From Sulfurovum sp. UBA5198 (GTDB lineage Bacteria > Campylobacterota > Campylobacteria > Campylobacterales > Sulfurovaceae): a stretch of 64,000 nucleotides of DNA. This document shows positions 60,931 through 64,000 of this stretch, in pieces. The stretch is from positions 8,529 through 72,528 of the forward strand of contig DHVW01000017.1 of assembly GCA_002412865.1 (NCBI GenBank), written 5' to 3'. Positions within the stretch are counted from its first letter, which is position 1; every line of letters starts with the position of its first letter. Both the position numbers and the translations under genes were made by a program. The notes under the pieces were generated by a model. It saw only the letters and a program-made list of their open reading frames with translations. It was not told the origin of the DNA and made no database searches.

Positions 60931-61356
60931 TTAATCTACGATTTCAACACCCATACTTCTACATGAACCAGCAATAATCTTTTCAGCCATTGCTCTATCA
61001 TCAGTATTAAGGTCGCTAATTTTTTGTTCAACTATCTCAGCTAATTTAGCTTTTGATATAGTTGCTACTTTATTCAAAATAGGATTATCTGTACCTTTTT
61101 TAATGTTAGCAGCTTTGAATATCAAATCAGTAGCAGGTGGTTGTTTAGTTTCAAAAGTAAAACTTTTATCAACATAAACTGTTACTTGTACTGGAATTCT
61201 AAATCCAGCTTTATCTTTTGTTTTTTCATTGAATGCTTTACAGAATTCCATGATATTAACGCCTCTTTGTCCACATGCTGGTCCAACTGGTGGTGATGGG
61301 TTTGCAGCACCTGCAGCTATAATAAGTTTAAACTTACTTGCTATTTTCTTTGCCAT
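60931..61356 (-). CDS. rplK: 50S ribosomal protein L11
   Basis: L11 binds the GTPase centre of 23S rRNA. The sequence shows KLIIAAGAANPSPPVGPACGQRGVNIMEFC, with the Pro-rich segment, and ends with IAGSCRSMGVEIVD. The length of 141 residues is standard. It is followed by rplA after 54 bases. Confidence 0.98.
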   Translation of the reverse strand: MAKKIASKFKLIIAAGAANPSPPVGPACGQRGVNIMEFCKAFNEKTKDKAGFRIPVQVTVYVDKSFTFETKQPPATDLIFKAANIKKGTDNPILNKVATISKAKLAEIVEQKISDLNTDDRAMAEKIIAGSCRSMGVEIVD

Positions 61357-61384
61357 TTTATTCCTTTTGTTTAATTAAAGCTGT

Positions 61385-61915
61385 TTATATAATTTTTTCG
61401 ACTTGACTATGCAAAATTTCAACTGGTGTATTTCTACCAAAGATAGATACATTTAGTCTCAATTTTCCATGATCCATGTCATACTCTTCGACCATTCCCG
61501 TGAAGTTTGCAAATGAACCTTCGATGATTCTCACCATCTCTCCTGTTTCAAAATCAACTTTAGGTCTTGGTGCTGAGCGATTCTCTAGTTTACTAAGTAT
61601 CGTATTGATATCAGATTCACTAAGAGCAGTCGGTGTCTTTTGTTCACCGATAAATCTAGATACTTTTGGTAAGCTCTGAATTTTGTGCCACAGATCAGTA
61701 TCCAGATCTATATGTGCAAAAGCGTATCCAGGATACAAAGATCGCTCTGTTATCTTTTTTACACCGTTTTTAATCTCAATTATCTCTTCAGTTGGGACGA
61801 CTATTCTTTCGACCTTATCTTGTAGAGCGTAATCTATTGTTATCTGTTCTATTCCTCGCTTAACTGCTTGTTCACTACCAGCATAAGTTTGAATTGCGTA
61901 CCATTGATGTGCCAT
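61385..61915 (-). CDS. nusG: Transcription termination/antitermination factor NusG
   Basis: NusG links RNA polymerase to Rho or the ribosome. The N-terminal domain shows HQWYAIQTYAGSEQAVKRGIE and YPGYAFAHIDLD. The C-terminal KOW domain shows GEMVRIIEGSFANFTGMVEEYD. The length of 176 residues is standard. It lies between secE and rplK. Confidence 0.98.
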   Translation of the reverse strand: MAHQWYAIQTYAGSEQAVKRGIEQITIDYALQDKVERIVVPTEEIIEIKNGVKKITERSLYPGYAFAHIDLDTDLWHKIQSLPKVSRFIGEQKTPTALSESDINTILSKLENRSAPRPKVDFETGEMVRIIEGSFANFTGMVEEYDMDHGKLRLNVSIFGRNTPVEILHSQVEKII

Positions 61916-61924
61916 TTGTTGTTC

Positions 61925-62104
61925 CTATAAAACTGATGAGATAATAAGTGACATAATAAAATCAACCAATGCTAAAAAAAGAGCGATGGCTATAACAACA
62001 ATAATAACAGCAATAAATGCTTGTCTAACTTGCATTTTTGTAGGGAATATTACTTTATGTAACTCTTCTCTTGCATGAGAAATAAATGTTGTTATTTTAT
62101 TCAT
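61925..62104 (-). CDS. secE: Preprotein translocase subunit SecE
   Basis: This 59-residue protein is the essential SecE of the SecYEG channel. It reads MNKITTFISHAREELHKVIF, then PTKMQVRQAFIAVIIVVIAI, with one membrane helix and the amphipathic segment E-L-x-K-V-x-x-P-T before it. The stop is 9 bases before nusG, the conserved secE-nusG order. It is below common length cut-offs, so it is easy to miss. Confidence 0.95.
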   Translation of the reverse strand: MNKITTFISHAREELHKVIFPTKMQVRQAFIAVIIVVIAIALFLALVDFIMSLIISSVL

Positions 62105-62126
62105 ATTTCTAAATTACCTTTTAATA

Positions 62127-62202
62127 TGGCAGGCCAAGAGGGACTCGAACCCCCGGCACCTGGTTTTGGAGACCAGTGCTCTACCAACTGAGCTATTGGC
62201 CT
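62127..62202 (-). tRNA. tRNA-Trp (CCA anticodon)
   Basis: The minus strand folds as a full tRNA: acceptor AGGCCAA/TTGGCCT, anticodon stem CTGGT/ACCAG with loop CTCCAAA, T arm with GTTCGAGT, discriminator G and encoded CCA. The anticodon is CCA, tryptophan. It lies between rpmG and secE, a common location in proteobacteria. Confidence 0.97.
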
Positions 62203-62222
62203 ACATTGTTTTAAAACGAAGC

Positions 62223-62375
62223 TTACAGCTTCATCTCTTTGTGTACAGTGTGCTCTTTGCACCATTTGCAATATTTTTTCATTGCTAATTTTTCTGTTGT
62301 ATTCTTTTTGTTTTTTGTTGTGTGATAATTGCGTCTAGTGCATTTCTCACAGCCCAAGTGTACTGTTTCTCTCAT
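62223..62375 (-). CDS. rpmG: 50S ribosomal protein L33
   Basis: This 50-residue protein reads MRETVHLGCEKCTRRNYHTT and ends KYCKWCKEHTVHKEMKL. Two CxxC pairs (CEKC and CKWC) make this the zinc-binding form of L33. It lies between tuf and the tRNA-Trp gene. The start is an ATG after GGAGATATT. It is too short for usual length cut-offs. Confidence 0.96.
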   Translation of the reverse strand: MRETVHLGCEKCTRRNYHTTKNKKNTTEKLAMKKYCKWCKEHTVHKEMKL

Positions 62376-62433
62376 AATATCTCCATTGGTTTTGGTGGTT
62401 CTAAAGCCTAAATGACTTTAGTGTAAATACAAC

Positions 62434-63642
62434 TTACGCTGTAATTTTTGTAACGATACCAGCTCCAACAGTTCTACCACCCTCACGGATAGCAAATTTC
62501 GTACCATCTTCTAGTGCGATTGGAGCGATTAGTTCGATGTTAACTTTAACATTATCACCAGGCATAACCATTTCAGTACCTTCTAAAAGTTGGATTGAAC
62601 CAGTTACATCTGTTGTTCTAACATAGAATTGTGGTCTATAGTTATTAAAGAATGGAGTATGTCTACCACCCTCATCTTTACCAAGAACATAAATCTCTGC
62701 TTCGAATTTAGTGTGAGGAGTGATAGTTTTTGGTTTACAAAGAACCATACCTCTTTGTACTGAATCTTTATCGATACCACGGATAAGAACACCACAGTTA
62801 TCACCAGCTTCACCACAATCCATTTCTTTACGGAACATTTCAACACCTGTTACAGTAGTTGTTTGAAGATCTTTAAGACCAACGATTTCAATTTGATCAC
62901 CGATACAAACTTTTCCTCTTTCGATTTTACCAGTTACAACTGTACCACGACCTTGGATTGAGAAGATATCTTCTACAGGCATCAAGAAATCTTTATCAGT
63001 TTCTCTGATTGGCTCTGGGATGTATGCATCAACAGCATCCATAAGAAGCATTATTTTATCAGCCCATTCGCCAAGTTTGCCAGCTTTCGCTTCTTCGAGT
63101 GCTTGATAAGCTGAACCAGCGATAATTGGAGTATCATCACCTGGGAAATCGTAGTTGCTCAAAAGCTCTCTAACTTCCATTTCAACTAGTTCAAGCATAT
63201 CATCTTTGTCTTCAGCATCAAGTTGATCTTCTTTATTCAAGAATACAACTATGTATGGAACACCAACTTGTTTAGAAAGCAAGATATGCTCTCTAGTTTG
63301 AGCCATAGGACCATCAGTTGCAGCGATAACAAGTATAGCACCATCCATTTGAGCAGCACCAGTAATCATGTTTTTAACATAGTCGGCGTGACCTGGGCAG
63401 TCTACGTGAGCGTAGTGTCTAGTTTCAGTTTCATACTCAACGTGAGAAGTAGAAATAGTGATACCTCTTTCTCTCTCTTCTGGAGCATTATCGATTGCAT
63501 CGTAATCCATAAATGCTGAGTTATTTTTAGTAGCTAGAACTGCTGTAATAGCTGCTGTTAGTGTAGTTTTACCGTGGTCAACGTGACCGATTGTACCGAT
63601 GTTAACATGCGGTTTGTTTCTTTCAAATTTAGCTTTTGCCAT
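62434..63642 (-). CDS. tuf: Elongation factor Tu
   Basis: EF-Tu brings aminoacyl-tRNA to the ribosome. The G motifs are GHVDHGKTTLTAAI, DCPGHADY and FLNKEDQLD, with the SAYQ-like GSAYQALEEAK. The length of 402 residues is typical for Campylobacterota. It is followed by rpmG, tRNA-Trp and secE, and preceded by tRNA-Thr, the tufB-type context. Confidence 0.98.
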   Translation of the reverse strand: MAKAKFERNKPHVNIGTIGHVDHGKTTLTAAITAVLATKNNSAFMDYDAIDNAPEERERGITISTSHVEYETETRHYAHVDCPGHADYVKNMITGAAQMDGAILVIAATDGPMAQTREHILLSKQVGVPYIVVFLNKEDQLDAEDKDDMLELVEMEVRELLSNYDFPGDDTPIIAGSAYQALEEAKAGKLGEWADKIMLLMDAVDAYIPEPIRETDKDFLMPVEDIFSIQGRGTVVTGKIERGKVCIGDQIEIVGLKDLQTTTVTGVEMFRKEMDCGEAGDNCGVLIRGIDKDSVQRGMVLCKPKTITPHTKFEAEIYVLGKDEGGRHTPFFNNYRPQFYVRTTDVTGSIQLLEGTEMVMPGDNVKVNIELIAPIALEDGTKFAIREGGRTVGAGIVTKITA

Positions 63643-63671
63643 ATTGTTCTCCTAGTTGTTATTAAATTTCG

Positions 63672-63757
63672 TCTGATATTATATCAGAATTTACTTTAGA
63701 CCCCATACATGTAATATGGACAAAACTATTACCAATTAGTAACACTTTTGTCCATAT
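63672..63757 (-). promoter_or_regulatory. Two inverted repeats in the tRNA-Thr to tuf spacer
   Basis: Near tuf a 7-bp stem (TCTGATA-TTA-TATCAGA, 63672-63688) lies about 30 bases before the start codon. Next to the tRNA a 12-bp perfect inverted repeat (ATATGGACAAAA and TTTTGTCCATAT, 63714-63757) encloses 20 nt. These probably serve as processing sites or set tuf mRNA stability after the tRNA is cut away. Confidence 0.5.
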
Positions 63758-63763
63758 AATGTG

Positions 63764-63838
63764 TGGAGCCCAGAAGCAGAATTGAACTGCCGACCTCTTC
63801 CTTACCAAGGAAGTGCTCTGCCACTGAGCTATCTGGGC
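63764..63838 (-). tRNA. tRNA-Thr (GGT anticodon)
   Basis: The minus strand folds as a full tRNA: acceptor GCCCAGA/TCTGGGC, D arm GCTCAGTGGCAGAGC, anticodon stem CTTCC/GGAAG with loop TTGGTAA, T arm with GTTCAATT, discriminator T and encoded CCA. The anticodon is GGT, threonine. It precedes tuf, as thrT precedes tufB in E. coli. Confidence 0.97.
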
Positions 63839-63966
63839 GTGTTTGACCATTGTGATTGCTGTGGACTTGCATTCGCAATTTATTAGTTTTGATAATTTAA
63901 AAATGATTTTTTGAAAAGCTTGTATATGTGAAAAGTATAAATAAGTAATTCACACAGCTTCCAGTT

Positions 63967-64000
63967 TGGAGCGGGAGACGGGACTCGAACCCGCGACCCT
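63967..64000 (-). tRNA. tRNA, 3' half only, probably Gly (TCC)
   Basis: The window ends inside a tRNA. The visible 3' half on the minus strand contains the T arm (GCGGGTTCGAGTCCCGT), the acceptor strand CTCCCGC, discriminator T and CCA. The gene order Gly-Thr-tuf known from E. coli (glyT-thrT-tufB) and the acceptor sequence suggest tRNA-Gly. The anticodon lies outside the window. Confidence 0.65.

Noticed and set aside
1..64000. CRISPR array, prophage, integrase or insertion sequence
   Set aside because: No regularly spaced direct repeats, transposase or integrase genes were seen; the window is mostly core genes.

Overview
The window looks like chromosomal core sequence of a Campylobacterota (epsilonproteobacterial) bacterium. 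The DNA is AT-rich and coding-dense. It encodes a complete cbb3 oxidase set (ccoNOQP with DUF4006 and FixH-type accessory proteins) followed by addB-addA and rplM-rpsI, an order I recall from Campylobacter. It also has an Asn-rich SPFH protein next to ilvE, DUF507 next to carA, and separate rpoB and rpoC genes (fused in Helicobacter and Wolinella). A free-living Sulfurimonas/Sulfuricurvum-like genus is my best guess, at low confidence; no 16S rRNA is present. Most genes lie on the minus strand.

Layout. 1-2.3 kb: end of a nucleotide-sugar operon (wbpA, wbpB, start of wbpD) for a diacetamido-uronic acid. 2.4-3.6 kb: luxS and mnmD, translationally overlapped. 3.7-6.4 kb (plus): ilvE, SPFH protein, hisIE. 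6.5-17.4 kb (minus): ccoN-O-Q-P, DUF4006, a 33-residue membrane peptide not previously called, a TPM-domain protein, a FixH-like protein, addB, addA, rplM, rpsI. 17.7-23.6 kb: a tightly packed run: class V aminotransferase, hisZ, purA, DUF507, carA, ddl. 23.7-26.5 kb: aroK coupled to a secreted PR-1-like CAP protein, a DUF2130 protein, and a small DUF465 protein. 26.6-38.8 kb: gpmI, a small TerB-like protein, fabG, then a respiratory/metal cassette (response regulator, histidine kinase, OprC-like TonB receptor, CydA-like protein with a heme c tail, membrane partner), then acpP, fabF, accA, dedA. 38.9-46.6 kb: an M42-like peptidase, a CAT tRNA, rodA, pgeF, alr, a 45-residue membrane peptide, aguA-aguB, a truncated globin and a TorF-like outer-membrane protein. 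46.7-64 kb: a small HTH protein, then the translation/transcription superoperon: tRNA-Gly (partial), tRNA-Thr, tuf, rpmG, tRNA-Trp, secE, nusG, rplK, rplA, rplJ, rplL, rpoB, rpoC, rpsL, rpsG, fusA.

The most interesting accessory block is 29.9-36.2 kb, lying between fabG and acpP. It combines a bd-superfamily membrane protein ending in a CxxCH cytochrome c domain, its membrane partner, a TonB receptor carrying the CxxxM and HxM motifs of copper importers, and a two-component system. My inference is a copper-linked respiratory module, possibly controlled by the adjacent two-component system. Other points of interest are two small membrane ORFs joined to their neighbours by stop-start overlaps, and an intergenic hairpin element found downstream of both fusA and rplJ. 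The whole reading is by eye; no alignment or search was run.
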